The translations under genes were made by a program, and so were the position numbers. This document shows, in pieces, positions 8,543 to 17,362 of a stretch of 64,000 nt of DNA. The notes beneath the pieces were generated by a model that did no database searches, was not told the DNA's origin, and saw only the letters and a program-made list of their open reading frames with translations. How positions within the stretch are numbered: position 1 is the stretch's first letter; each line of letters starts with the position of its first letter. Where the stretch lies: contig NZ_JAJNCT010000021.1 in NCBI RefSeq assembly GCF_021026195.1, positions 62,001 through 126,000 on the forward strand, read 5' to 3'. Source of the stretch: Comamonas koreensis. GTDB lineage: Bacteria > Pseudomonadota > Gammaproteobacteria > Burkholderiales > Burkholderiaceae_C.

Positions 8543-9553
8543 TCAGTAACCGCGCCCCAGGTCCACGGCCACCTCGGCGGCCTGGCCTGCACGGATGCGG
8601 CTGAAGTTGTGGGCGGTTTGCCGGGCGATCACGCGCGGATCGGTGCGGGTGGCGATATGCGGGGTCACCAGAATGCGCGGGTCCTGCCAGAAGGGGTGGT
8701 CCGCTGGCAGCGGCTCGGTGCTGAAGGTATCCAGCGTGGCAGCGCCAATCTGGCCCTCGGCCAGCGCGGTCAGCAAATCGGCCTCGACCAGGTGCGCCCC
8801 CCGGCCCACATTGACCAGGTGCGCGCCGCGCGGCAGCTGGCGCATCAAGGCCAGGTCGAGAAAGCCCTGGGTCTCGTCGGTCAGCGGCAGCAGGCAGACG
8901 AGGGTGTCGCAGCCGCTCAAAAACTCTGCCTTCTGCGCCTGGCCGTGGAAGGTCTGCAATCCCTCCAGGCCGGCGGGCAGATCCTGCTTGGCGGATCGGC
9001 TCCAGCCGCGTACCTGGTAGCCCATGGCGAGCAGCGCTTTGGCACAGCCTTGGCCCAGGGTGCCCAAGCCGGCAATGCCCACCCGGTGCTGGCTGGGGGC
9101 GGCGATGGGCTCCTCGCGCCACTGGCGCTGCGCTGCATGGGCCACATAGCGGTCCATATGGCGCTGGCGGTGGATGACGGACCAGCTGACAAACGCCGTC
9201 ATGCCGTAGCCCATGGTGCTGTCCATAATGCGGCACACAGGCATGCTCGCGGGCAGGGCCTGGGTGTCGATATGGTCAATGCCGGCGGCAATCGATTGCA
9301 CCAGCTGCAGCCCTTCGGACTGGGTGAGCTGCGCGAGTTGGGCGGCGGGCGGGTGCCAGCATACCGCTACCTCGATATCGCTGTGCTGGCCGGCATCGAG
9401 CAGCGCCTGCAGCTCGGTGCCCAGCAGCAGCCGGCTGCCGGGGAACTGGGCCTGGTAGGCGGGCAGCAGAAAGTCCATCGCAATGCTCTTGCTCAAAAAG
9501 GCAATGCTGCGGGGTGCGGCCGTGTGGGCATCGGTGCTGGGCATGGCGGTCAT
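8543..9553 (-). CDS. D-2-hydroxyacid dehydrogenase (glyoxylate/hydroxypyruvate reductase A-like)
   Basis: The 336-residue protein has the NAD(P)-binding Rossmann motif GIAGLGTLGQGCAKALLAMGY, followed by the phosphate-binding WSRS that suggests NADPH. It also has LVNVGRGAHLVEADLL and TPHIATRTDP with the catalytic His, all typical of the GhrA branch. It would reduce a 2-keto acid such as glyoxylate or hydroxypyruvate to the D-hydroxy acid. The start at 9553 overlaps the ABC ATPase stop by ATGA. Its presence beside an aminotransferase suggests handling of a keto acid made in the pathway (inference). Confidence 0.88.
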   Translation of the reverse strand: MTAMPSTDAHTAAPRSIAFLSKSIAMDFLLPAYQAQFPGSRLLLGTELQALLDAGQHSDIEVAVCWHPPAAQLAQLTQSEGLQLVQSIAAGIDHIDTQALPASMPVCRIMDSTMGYGMTAFVSWSVIHRQRHMDRYVAHAAQRQWREEPIAAPSQHRVGIAGLGTLGQGCAKALLAMGYQVRGWSRSAKQDLPAGLEGLQTFHGQAQKAEFLSGCDTLVCLLPLTDETQGFLDLALMRQLPRGAHLVNVGRGAHLVEADLLTALAEGQIGAATLDTFSTEPLPADHPFWQDPRILVTPHIATRTDPRVIARQTAHNFSRIRAGQAAEVAVDLGRGY

Positions 9554-11247
9554 GCGCGGCTCCGGTGTTCTGCGGCGGCCTCGTCTCTGCGGTGCTCCAG
9601 CGAGGGGATGGCGTCGATCAAGGTCTGGGTATAGGGGTGCTGGGGATTTCCCAGCACCTGGGCGGTGGGCCCGTATTCCACAATGCGGCCCCGCTGCATG
9701 ACGGCCAGGTGGTCGCACATCTGGCCTGCCACGCGCAGGTCATGGGTGATGAAGACCATGCTGAGCTGAAAGCGCTCGCGCACCTCGGCAAACAGCTTGA
9801 GCACCTGGGCCTGCACGGACACATCGAGTGCGGAGACCGGCTCGTCGGCCACCAGCAACGAAGGCTCCATCGCCAGCGCGCGGGCAATGCCAATGCGCTG
9901 GCGCTGGCCGCCAGAGAACTCATGCGGGTAGCGCTCTGCCGCCTCTGGGCCCAGGCCGACCAGCTCCAGCAGCTCCATCGTGCGGCGCAGGGCTTCGGCC
10001 TTGGGGACACCCTGGGCAATGGGGCCGCTGGCAATGGCCGCGCCAATTTTGTGGCGCGGGTTGAGCGATGCATAAGGGTCCTGGAAGACCATCTGGATCT
10101 TGCCCTTGGCCTGCCGGCGCAGTGCGGCGCCGGAGCTCAGGCGCTGGCCGTTGAAGAGGATATCGCCGCTGTCAAACGGTGCCAGGCCCACAATGCAGCG
10201 GCCGAGAGATGACTTGCCCGAGCCCGACTCTCCCACTACACCCAGGGTCTGGGCGCGGCCCAGGTCAAAGCTGATGCGCTCGGCGGCCACCACCTCACGG
10301 GCGGGCCGCAAAAAGCCGCGGCCCGTGCGGTAGACCTTGCACAGGTCCTTGACCTGCAGCACCGGCTGCGCGGTGCTGGCCTGGGTCTCGCGCACATTGC
10401 CATGCGGAATGGCGGCCAGCAGCTTCTTGGTATAGGCGTGCTGGGGGTTGCGCAGCACCTGGCTGGCCGGGCCGGCTTCGACCACGACGCCGGTCTGCAT
10501 CACCACCACATGGTCGGCAATCTCGGCCACCACGCCAAAGTCATGGGTGATAAAGAGCATGGCCATGCCGCGCTTTTTCTGCAGCGCACGCATCAGCTGC
10601 AGGATCTGGGCCTGCGTGGTCACATCCAGCGCGGTGGTGGGCTCGTCGGCGATCAGCAGGCTGGGCTCCAGCAGCATCGCAATGGCGATCATCACGCGCT
10701 GGCGCTGGCCGCCCGACAGGCGAAACGGGTAGGCATCGATGAGGCGCTCAGGCTCGGGCAGGCCCACATCGGTCAGCGCGGCGATGATGCGGCGGCGCTT
10801 GTCGGCAGCGGGCAGCTGCAGGTGGGCATCCAGCGCCTCGGCCATCTGGTCGCCAATGCGCATCACCGGGTTCAGCGCCGTCATCGGCTCCTGGAAGACC
10901 ATGGCCATGCGGCTGCCACGCAGCTCGCGCAGCTGGTCTTCGCTCAGGCGCAGCAGGTCTTTGCCATCCAACAGGATCTCGCCAGCCACCGGTTCCACCT
11001 TGGGGCGGGGCAGCAGGCCCATGATGGCGTTGGCGATCATCGACTTGCCCGAGCCCGATTCACCGACCACGCAGAGGGTTTGGCCGGGGAGAATCTGCAG
11101 GTTGGCCTGGGTGACGGCCAACGCGCGGTCGGCGCCCAGCGGCAGGCGGATGTCCAGGCCGCGCACGGTCAGCACTGGCTCGGGGGCGGCGGGTGCGGCG
11201 GGGGTTTGGGCAAGCATATGCAGGGCTTCGTGTGAATAGGCGTTCAT
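9550..11247 (-). CDS. Double ATP-binding protein of peptide/nickel-type ABC importer (DppD-DppF fusion)
   Basis: The 565-residue protein carries two complete ABC domains. The first has Walker [16 protein letters not shown], signature [14 protein letters not shown] and Walker [13 protein letters not shown]. The second has [28 protein letters not shown] and [12 protein letters not shown]. Each ends in the oligopeptide-transporter C-terminal extension with the [15 protein letters not shown] pattern. It is therefore a natural DppD-DppF fusion like GsiA or YejF. It energises the two permeases encoded just upstream; its ATG overlaps the second permease stop (ATGA at 11247-11244). Confidence 0.93.
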   Translation of the reverse strand: MNAYSHEALHMLAQTPAAPAAPEPVLTVRGLDIRLPLGADRALAVTQANLQILPGQTLCVVGESGSGKSMIANAIMGLLPRPKVEPVAGEILLDGKDLLRLSEDQLRELRGSRMAMVFQEPMTALNPVMRIGDQMAEALDAHLQLPAADKRRRIIAALTDVGLPEPERLIDAYPFRLSGGQRQRVMIAIAMLLEPSLLIADEPTTALDVTTQAQILQLMRALQKKRGMAMLFITHDFGVVAEIADHVVVMQTGVVVEAGPASQVLRNPQHAYTKKLLAAIPHGNVRETQASTAQPVLQVKDLCKVYRTGRGFLRPAREVVAAERISFDLGRAQTLGVVGESGSGKSSLGRCIVGLAPFDSGDILFNGQRLSSGAALRRQAKGKIQMVFQDPYASLNPRHKIGAAIASGPIAQGVPKAEALRRTMELLELVGLGPEAAERYPHEFSGGQRQRIGIARALAMEPSLLVADEPVSALDVSVQAQVLKLFAEVRERFQLSMVFITHDLRVAGQMCDHLAVMQRGRIVEYGPTAQVLGNPQHPYTQTLIDAIPSLEHRRDEAAAEHRSRA

Positions 11248-12143
11248 TTCGTCTTCCCGTCCTGGCGCGCATTGAGTCCGTCGTTCAGCCCTTCGCCCAC
11301 CAGGTTGAAGGCCAGCACGGTGAGCAGGATGGCGACGCCGGGGAACACGGCCATCCACCAGGCCTGGCGCAGCACGGTGCGGGCCGAGCCAATCATGTAG
11401 CCCCAGCTCATCAGGTTGGGGTCACCCAGGCCCATGAAGCTCAGGCTCGATTCCAGCAGGATGGCGGTGGCCACCATCAGCGAGGCCATCACCACGATGG
11501 ACGAGGCCGCATTGGGCAGGATCTGCGCCAGGATGATGCGGGGTGTGCTTTGGCCGGCCAGCTGGGCAGCGGCGACAAAATCACGCTGGCGCAAGGTCAA
11601 AAATTCGCCGCGCACCAGGCGCGCCACCGGCGGCCAGGAGACCAGCGCAATGGCCACGATGATGGAGTTGACCGAGGGCTCAAAAATGGCCACCAGCACC
11701 AGGGCCAGCGCAAAGCTGGGCACGGACTGGAACATTTCGGTAAAGCGCATCAGGCTGGCATCGACCCAGCCACCAAAGTAGCCCGAGATGGCACCAATGC
11801 CCACGCCGATCAGCAGCGACACCAGGGTGGAGATCACCGCAATCAGCAGCGAGATGCGGGCGCCTAGCACCAGGCCCGAGAGAATGTCGCGGCCCATGGT
11901 GTCGGTACCCATTGCAAAGCCTTCGCGCTCCATCGGCGGCAAAAACGGTTGCTCGACCATGTCCCAGGGGTTGTGCGCGGCCAGCAGCGGGCCAAAGCAG
12001 ACCAGCAGCGCCACCAGCAGCAAGATGGCCAGGCCCAGCAGGGCGCCACGGTTGCGGCAAAAGCGGCTCCAGAAGGTGGATCGGTGCTTGTTCTTGGCGG
12101 GGGGCGTGTCGGCCGCCAGGGCCGGTTCAGAGATGGCAGTCAT
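11244..12143 (-). CDS. ABC importer permease, DppC type
   Basis: The 299-residue inner-membrane protein has the N-terminal OppC-like segment, a large loop with MGTDTMGRDILSGLVLGARISL typical of DppC, and an EAA-type cytoplasmic loop (VAAAQLAGQSTPRIILAQILPN) that contacts the ATPase. Six hydrophobic segments are visible. It pairs with the DppB-type permease that starts at 13132; 14 bases separate the two genes. Together with the solute-binding protein at 13252-14817 it makes an importer for a short peptide or peptide-like compound. Confidence 0.92.
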   Translation of the reverse strand: MTAISEPALAADTPPAKNKHRSTFWSRFCRNRGALLGLAILLLVALLVCFGPLLAAHNPWDMVEQPFLPPMEREGFAMGTDTMGRDILSGLVLGARISLLIAVISTLVSLLIGVGIGAISGYFGGWVDASLMRFTEMFQSVPSFALALVLVAIFEPSVNSIIVAIALVSWPPVARLVRGEFLTLRQRDFVAAAQLAGQSTPRIILAQILPNAASSIVVMASLMVATAILLESSLSFMGLGDPNLMSWGYMIGSARTVLRQAWWMAVFPGVAILLTVLAFNLVGEGLNDGLNARQDGKTK

Positions 12144-12157
12144 CGCAAGGCTCCGTT

Positions 12158-13132
12158 TCAGCCCAGCTCGATCCGGGGATCGACCAGGGTGTAGACAAAA
12201 TCAGTGATCAGGTTGAACAGCACCGCCACGGCGGCTGCGACCAGGAAGCAGCCCAGCAGCAGGTTGTAGTCGCGCTGCAGCAGGGCATCGAACATCAGGC
12301 GGCCAATGCCGGGCCAGGCAAACACGGTCTCGGTCAGCACCGCGCCGCCAATGAGGCCGCCGGCTTGGATGCCCGCCAGGGTGACGATGGGCAGCAGGGC
12401 ATTGCGCAGAATGTGCTGGCGCTGGATGCGGCCCATGCGCACGCCCTTGGCGCGGGCGGTTTTGACAAAGTCCATCTGCGCGACTTCGAGCATCGAGGCA
12501 CGGGTCATGCGGGCATAGACCGCCATATAAAAGAGCGCCAGGGTGAGCGAGGGCAGCACCAGATGCTGGGCAATATCCCAGGCGCGGGCCAGGCCGGTGG
12601 CATCGCTGCCGACGGTGAAGTAGCCAAAACCGGGCAGCCAGCTCAGCTGCACCGAGAACACCAGCACCGCCATCATCGCCAGCCAGTACAGCGGCGTGGC
12701 ATAGAACACCAGCGCCACAAAGGTGATGGCGCTGTCCACCCATTTGCCAGCATGGCGGCTGGCCGTGGCGCCCAAGGCCACGCCAAAGATCAGCGACATC
12801 ACAAAGGCACTGCCGGTGAGCAGCAAGGTGGCGGGCAGGCGCTCGGTAATCAGCTCCAGCACCGGGCGCTGCTGCCGGTAGGAAAAGCCCAGGTCCAGCT
12901 GCGTGATGTGGCCCAGGTAGTTGGCCAGCTGGGTGGTGACGGGCTTGTCCAGGCCAAACTGCTCGCGCAGCTGGGCGACGAACTGCGGGTCCGAGGCCCC
13001 CGCTTCACCCGCTATCACCGCGACCGGGTCGCCGGGCGCTGCGCGGATCAGCATGAAGTTGACGGTTGCTATGCACATGAGTACCAGCAGACCCTGGAGC
13101 ACCCGGACGGACATGTAGCGGAGGCGGTTCAT
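12158..13132 (-). CDS. ABC importer permease, DppB type
   Basis: The 324-residue inner-membrane protein begins MNRLRYMSVRVLQGLLVLMCIATVNFML, the standard DppB/OppB first helix (start at 13132). It contains RAAPGDPV, YATPLYWLAMMAVLVFS, the EAA loop YARMTRASMLEVAQMDFVKTARAKG and GGAVLTETVFAWPGIGRLM near the C-terminus, all family hallmarks. It forms the transmembrane channel with the DppC-type partner. The gap to the solute-binding gene stop (13252) is about 120 bases and holds no gene. Confidence 0.92.
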   Translation of the reverse strand: MNRLRYMSVRVLQGLLVLMCIATVNFMLIRAAPGDPVAVIAGEAGASDPQFVAQLREQFGLDKPVTTQLANYLGHITQLDLGFSYRQQRPVLELITERLPATLLLTGSAFVMSLIFGVALGATASRHAGKWVDSAITFVALVFYATPLYWLAMMAVLVFSVQLSWLPGFGYFTVGSDATGLARAWDIAQHLVLPSLTLALFYMAVYARMTRASMLEVAQMDFVKTARAKGVRMGRIQRQHILRNALLPIVTLAGIQAGGLIGGAVLTETVFAWPGIGRLMFDALLQRDYNLLLGCFLVAAAVAVLFNLITDFVYTLVDPRIELG

Positions 13133-13251
13133 AGCGGGGAGACCTTGGAGCGAGACAAAAGCGTAGCCATCCCGCACGCGCCAGTGGGGGCTGGCAGCGT
13201 GCAGAGTTCAGCAAGAAGAGATGCGCTGCGGCCAGGGGCCGCAAGCGGTGC

Positions 13252-14817
13252 TTAGCCTATCGAGGCACGGCTCAGGCTGTCATTCAGCCCCACGCCGGAG
13301 CTGATCGGGTTCTTGATCTTGGTACGGTAGAGCGTGGGGAAGTTGATCTCATGCAACCAGGCCACCGGCACCTCCTCGGTCAGGATCTTCTGCACCTCGG
13401 CATAAGCCTTGGCGCGGTCGGCATCGGTCAGCGCCTTGGCGCCGGCGTCAAACAGCGCATCCACCTTGGGGTTGACATAGCCTTCGATGTTGTTGAACGG
13501 CGAGCCCTTGGCGATCGTGTGGCTGGTGTAGGTACGGGCCACGCCCAGCGCTGGATCGGGGTACTGGTAGACATAGATGATGGCCATGTCGAAATCCCAT
13601 TCGGCGGTGCGCTGGTTCCAGCCGGCCACATCAGTGCCGGTGGTCTCCACCTTGATGCCGGCCTGGATCAAGTTCTGGCGGATCATCTCGGCCAGGCGCT
13701 GCCAGGATTCGCCATAGGGCAGCGGCAGCAGGCGCACGGTCTCGCCCTTGTAGCCGGCCTCCTTGAGCAAGGCCTTGGCCTTGTTCAGATCACGCGGGTA
13801 CTTGGTGACGTCGTCGGAGGCGAACTTCACATGCTGGTTGAAGGGGCCGGCCGCCGTCTTGGCAAAGCCCTGCCAGGCGACCTTGACCATGGCCTCGCGG
13901 TCCATCGCATACATGACGGCCTGGCGGAACTTGGGGTTGTCAAAGGGCGCCTTGCGGTTGTTGAGCACCAGCCAGGAATGGGGCGAGTAGAACTCCCAGC
14001 CCTTGGTGGTGACCGCCGCACCGGGCAGCTTGGCCAGGCGCGCCACGTCAAAGAACTCGACCGCGCCCCCTGGCACCACATCGACCTTGCCCGATTCAAA
14101 CGCCGCAGCGCGCGAGGCTGCATCGGGAATGATGTGGAAGTAGAGGTTCTCCACCATCGGCTCGCCCTTGGTGTGGTAGAGCTCATTGGCCACCAGCTGG
14201 ATGTAGGAGCCCCGCACCCATTCCTTGTACTTGAAGGGGCCCGTGCCGATGGGCTTGGCATTGGCCGGGTTGGTGGCGAAGTCGGTGTTGTCGTAGATGT
14301 GCTTGGGGATCATCGGCATCGAGCCGGTGTCGAACAGGCTGATGAAGGGGCCAAACGGGTACTTGAGCTTGAACTCCACCGTCTGCGCATCGATGGCGCG
14401 CACGCTCTCCAGCGGCTCCAGCGATGCGCGCAGGCGGGCATGGGTCTTGCGCAGAAACTTGTCGACCGAGAACACCACGTCATCAGCAGAGAAAGGCTTG
14501 CCGTCATGCCACTTGACGCCGGACTTGAGCTTGAAGGTGTAGGTCAGGCCGTCGTCGGAGCGGTTCCAGGCCGTGGCCAGCAGGCCATGGGGCTCCAGCT
14601 TTTCGTCGTAGCGCAGCAGGCCTTCGTAGATATAGCCGGAGACCAGCTGGGTGGGGCCGTTTTGCACGATGCCCAACATCAGGCCCGAGGGCTCGGGCTG
14701 CACCATCACATTGATCGTTCCCTTGGTCTGCTGCGCCAGGGCCGCCATGGGCACGCCCGCGATGCTGAGGCCGGCTCCCGCCAGGCTGTAGGAGATGAGT
14801 TCACGCCGATTGATCAT
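13252..14817 (-). CDS. Periplasmic solute-binding protein, peptide/nickel family 5
   Basis: The 521-residue protein starts at 14817 behind an AGGAAG site and has a signal peptide to about residue 28 (MINRRELISYSLAGAGLSIA..), with a twin-Arg before the hydrophobic part. The mature protein has SBP_bac_5 landmarks: LATAWNRSDDGLTYTFKLKSGVKWHDGKPFSADDVVFS and the later VVPGGAVEFFDVARLAKL and MDREAMVKVAWQGFA segments. It delivers the substrate to the DppBC-DF importer. Family members bind peptides, nickel chelates, glutathione or opine-like compounds. The amidohydrolases in the operon suggest an acylated amine or amide. Confidence 0.92.
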   Translation of the reverse strand: MINRRELISYSLAGAGLSIAGVPMAALAQQTKGTINVMVQPEPSGLMLGIVQNGPTQLVSGYIYEGLLRYDEKLEPHGLLATAWNRSDDGLTYTFKLKSGVKWHDGKPFSADDVVFSVDKFLRKTHARLRASLEPLESVRAIDAQTVEFKLKYPFGPFISLFDTGSMPMIPKHIYDNTDFATNPANAKPIGTGPFKYKEWVRGSYIQLVANELYHTKGEPMVENLYFHIIPDAASRAAAFESGKVDVVPGGAVEFFDVARLAKLPGAAVTTKGWEFYSPHSWLVLNNRKAPFDNPKFRQAVMYAMDREAMVKVAWQGFAKTAAGPFNQHVKFASDDVTKYPRDLNKAKALLKEAGYKGETVRLLPLPYGESWQRLAEMIRQNLIQAGIKVETTGTDVAGWNQRTAEWDFDMAIIYVYQYPDPALGVARTYTSHTIAKGSPFNNIEGYVNPKVDALFDAGAKALTDADRAKAYAEVQKILTEEVPVAWLHEINFPTLYRTKIKNPISSGVGLNDSLSRASIG

Positions 14818-14935
14818 GGTTGCTTCCTGTCTTGGTATCGAGGGGTGCCTGGGCCGGGCGGGCTTGCGGCGGTGGGGCCGCAAAGGCGGCGGCATGCAAG
14901 GGTCGGGGGCTTCAGTTGCGGGTCCGTCGCGCTGT

Positions 14936-15748
14936 TCAGTCGCGGTAGTGGCTGCGGCCCGGCGGCTGCAAAAAGCCCAGCAGGCCCTGCCATTCGCGCT
15001 CATGCGGGTCGGCGCGCTTGGGCTGGCCGGGCATCACATCGGTGTCGCCGCTTTCGTACTGGCGCGCGGTCAGCTCGCACACCTCGGGCGGCACGGGGTT
15101 GATGGCCTGGCCGCTGGACTGGATGGCCAGCTGCACACGGCAGGCGCGGTCCAGGTTGAGCATCAGGATGAAGGCCTCGGCCACGCTGTTGCCCAGGGTG
15201 AGCAGGCCGTGGTTGCGCAGCACCATGGCCTTGGCCGTGCTGCCCAGGTCGGCGACCAGGCGCTCGCGCTCATGCAGATCCAGCGCGATGCCTTCGAAGG
15301 TGTGGTAGACAACGCGGTTGTAGAACTGCAGTGCCCATTGGTTGCTGGGCTGCAGGCCGCATTGCAGCGACGACACCGCCACGCCCGCTTCTGTGTGGGA
15401 GTGCACGACGCAGGCGGCGTCGTGCCGCGCGGCATGCACGGCGCTGTGGATCACAAAGCCGGCCGGGTTCACCTGGTAGGGCGTGTCTTCCACGATGCGG
15501 CCCTCGGCATCGATCTTGACCAGCGAACTGGCCGTGATGTCCTTGAACAGGGTGCCAAAGGGGTTGATGAGGAACTGGTCAGTACGGCCCGGCACCCGCG
15601 CCGAAATGTGCGTGTAGATGCTGTCGTCCATCCCGAAATGGGCCATCAGGCGGTAGGCGGCGGCCAGGTCTTCGCGAACCCGCTGTTCGCTCTCGGTATG
15701 CGATTTGTCGTAGCCGGATTGGACGTCGGCATCAGCCATTGCAAGCAT
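14936..15748 (-). CDS. Class II aldolase/adducin-family protein (first gene of operon)
   Basis: The 270-residue protein matches the class II aldolase/adducin fold: REDLAAAYRLMAHFGMDDSIYTHISARVPG at the N-terminus, FLINPFGTLFKDITASSLVKID, the zinc-binding VVHSHTEAGVAVSS (His-x-His) and VLRNHGLLTLG with a further His. Family members include fuculose-phosphate aldolase, but many members close to this type act on non-phosphorylated acids or as decarboxylases, so the reaction is open. A GAGGA site precedes the ATG at 15748. It is the promoter-proximal gene of the 3200-15748 operon, with inverted repeats just upstream. Confidence 0.85.
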   Translation of the reverse strand: MLAMADADVQSGYDKSHTESEQRVREDLAAAYRLMAHFGMDDSIYTHISARVPGRTDQFLINPFGTLFKDITASSLVKIDAEGRIVEDTPYQVNPAGFVIHSAVHAARHDAACVVHSHTEAGVAVSSLQCGLQPSNQWALQFYNRVVYHTFEGIALDLHERERLVADLGSTAKAMVLRNHGLLTLGNSVAEAFILMLNLDRACRVQLAIQSSGQAINPVPPEVCELTARQYESGDTDVMPGQPKRADPHEREWQGLLGFLQPPGRSHYRD

Positions 15749-15765
15749 TGTTGTCCTCGTTGAAT

Positions 15766-15805
15766 TTATGTCGTCTAGCGACAGTCGTCTGTCGACAGGA
15801 CATAA
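15766..15805. promoter_or_regulatory. Nested inverted repeats, probable operator of the amidohydrolase operon
   Basis: An outer inverted repeat TTATGTC (15766-15772) / GACATAA (15799-15805) encloses TGTCG-tctag-CGACA (15769-15783) and the perfect palindrome TGTCGACA (15790-15797). It lies 18-57 bases upstream of the first gene's ATG. Repeated palindromes at this place are usual for a GntR-type repressor, and the operon encodes one (4228-5085). The link between that protein and this site is inference. Confidence 0.55.
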
Positions 15806-16128
15806 GTTAACAGACTGAATCGCAGAAGAAAAGGGTGCCGGACTAGGTGATTTCCAGCATGGCCGCTTTGATCTGCCGCAGAAAATTTGCTAGGCACCAC
15901 AATGGGTTACGTGAATATCCCAATGCCTGGATATGGTGCAAAAATGGGCAAGAAATGCCTTGGCTTGGTGCATGCGCGACTGCCCGGGGCGCGCTTTGCA
16001 CCATCGCGGTGGCCCTGGTGTTTTCCCTGGTTTGGGGTGGGCGGAGGTGTTGGGATTGACCGTGGCGCAGACCCTGGCTTGAAGCCTGCTCGGCGTCATG
16101 CCGGTGGTGCTCGGTTAAGATGGCGCCT
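15806..16128. other. Divergent intergenic region without a recognisable gene
   Basis: This stretch separates the minus-strand amidohydrolase operon from the plus-strand TPP-riboswitch operon and must hold both promoters. Open frames exist on both strands, but none has a convincing start site or protein-like composition. I could not pick a promoter with certainty. Confidence 0.5.
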
Positions 16129-16201
16129 GCTCCGGGGTGCACGCCAGTGCTGAGATCTACACCCGAGAACTTGAACCGGGTCATTCCGGCGGAAGAAGAG
16201 C
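16129..16201 (+). ncRNA. TPP riboswitch (THI element)
   Basis: The conserved THI-box blocks occur in order: CGGGGTGC (16133-16140), GTGCTGAGAT (16147-16156), ACCCGAGAACTTGAACC (16161-16177), GGGTCATTCCGGCGGAAG (16178-16195). The ends GCTC (16129-16132) and GAGC (16198-16201) pair as helix P1. Invariant CUGAGA and the GAACcuGA-like core are present, so ligand binding is expected. It sits about 80 bases ahead of the luxE-like gene and should switch the downstream operon off when thiamine pyrophosphate is abundant. Confidence 0.92.
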
Positions 16202-16241
16202 CAACTCCCTGCCATGGGGCGCCTTGCGCGCATGGGGGGAG

Positions 16242-16273
16242 CCTTCGGAGCATGACCTCACCGCTCTCGAAGG
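16242..16273 (+). promoter_or_regulatory. Hairpin hiding the ribosome-binding site (riboswitch expression platform)
   Basis: CCTTCGGAGC (16242-16251) can pair with GCTC-t-CGAAGG (16263-16273), leaving one bulged T and a loop of 11 bases. The 3' arm contains most of the Shine-Dalgarno AAGGA (16270-16274) that serves the ATG at 16280. No run of T follows, so control at translation rather than termination is indicated. The pairing is seen directly; its switching with the aptamer is inferred. Confidence 0.6.
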
Positions 16274-16279
16274 AATTCC

Positions 16280-17362
16280 ATGGACAAGGCCGATACGCTG
16301 GTCGCAGACCTGCTTGCATTCATCGCAATGGATGGCTGCACCGATGACCAGTTTGACCAGCTCGCGCTGCGTCTTTTTGCCTACCAATACGCATCCAATA
16401 CGCCGTTCCGCAGCTTTTGCCAGCGCCGTGGTGCCAGCCCGCGCACGGTCAAGACCTGGAGCGATATCCCGGCCGTGCCCATCGATGCCTTCAAGGCGCT
16501 GGAGCTGCGCAGCGAGCCGCCGTCGCAGGCCGAGCGCGTCTTCATGACCAGCGGCACCACCGGCCGCGCGGCGCGGGGTCGGCATTTTCATCCCGCCTTG
16601 CAGGTGTATGACCTGTCGATGCAGCAGCACTTCGCCACCCGCTTCATGCAGGGTAGGGCGCGCATGCCGATGGGCATCCTGTTCCCTGATGAAGTGGCCA
16701 TGCCCAACTCCTCGCTGGCGCATTACCTGGCGTTGGCCAAGTCGGCGTTTGGTACCTCGGAGAGCCGCTATTTTCTGGGGCCGGAGGGCCTGGATATGGA
16801 CGGGCTCTGTGCCGTGCTGGAAGCGGCCGAGCGCACCGGCCAGCCCTATGCACTGCTGGGCGCCAGCTTCAGCCTCGTGCATGTGATGGATGCGCTGCGC
16901 GCCCAGGGCCGGCGCTTTCAGCTGCCAGCGGGCAGCCGCATCCTGGACACCGGTGGCTACAAGGGCCAGTCGCGCGATCTGCCCTTGGCCGACTTTTATG
17001 CCGGCCTGACCGAGCTTCTGGGCGTGCCGCCCGCGCTGTGCATCAACATGTATGGCATGACCGAGCTGAGCACCCAGTTCTACGACGACGGCAATGCCTG
17101 CTTGCCCTCGGTCAAATCCGGGCCGCACTGGATTCGCTCGCGCCTGGTCGAGCCCGTCAGCGGCCGCAGTGTGGCGCCGGGTGAGCGCGGCATTCTGGTG
17201 CACTGCGACCTGGCCAACTACAACGCGGTCAGCACCATCCTGACCGAGGATGTGGGCCAGTGGGCCGAGGGCGGCTTTTTGCTGCTGGGCCGGGCCGAAG
17301 GGGCTGCCGCCAAGGGCTGCTCCTTGGCAGTCGACGAGTTTGTGCAAGCGGCGCGCGCATGA
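16280..17362 (+). CDS. LuxE-like acyl-protein synthetase, TPP-riboswitch controlled
   Basis: The 360-residue protein matches the LuxE (acyl-protein synthetase) branch of adenylate-forming enzymes. It has the nucleotide-binding loop MTSGTTGRAARGR (Ser91-Gly95), DTGGYKGQSRDL, the MYGMTELSTQFYD motif (258-268) and a C-terminal GCSLAVDEF with Cys347, placed 13 residues from the end like the acyl-accepting Cys of luciferase-type LuxE. In bioluminescence LuxE activates a fatty acid with ATP and passes it through that Cys to LuxC. Here no luxAB or luxD is present and a TPP riboswitch precedes the gene, so the acid is more likely a thiamine precursor or derivative (inference). AAGGAA lies four bases before the ATG; the stop overlaps luxC (ATGA). 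Confidence 0.85.
   Translation: MDKADTLVADLLAFIAMDGCTDDQFDQLALRLFAYQYASNTPFRSFCQRRGASPRTVKTWSDIPAVPIDAFKALELRSEPPSQAERVFMTSGTTGRAARGRHFHPALQVYDLSMQQHFATRFMQGRARMPMGILFPDEVAMPNSSLAHYLALAKSAFGTSESRYFLGPEGLDMDGLCAVLEAAERTGQPYALLGASFSLVHVMDALRAQGRRFQLPAGSRILDTGGYKGQSRDLPLADFYAGLTELLGVPPALCINMYGMTELSTQFYDDGNACLPSVKSGPHWIRSRLVEPVSGRSVAPGERGILVHCDLANYNAVSTILTEDVGQWAEGGFLLLGRAEGAAAKGCSLAVDEFVQAARA

Noticed and set aside
7364-9634. Open frame of 756 codons on the plus strand
   Set aside because: Mirror of the aminotransferase and hydroxyacid dehydrogenase genes; no protein features.
15843-16319. A 158-codon minus-strand frame between the two large operons
   Set aside because: It runs antisense through the TPP riboswitch and has no protein-like segment or good start.
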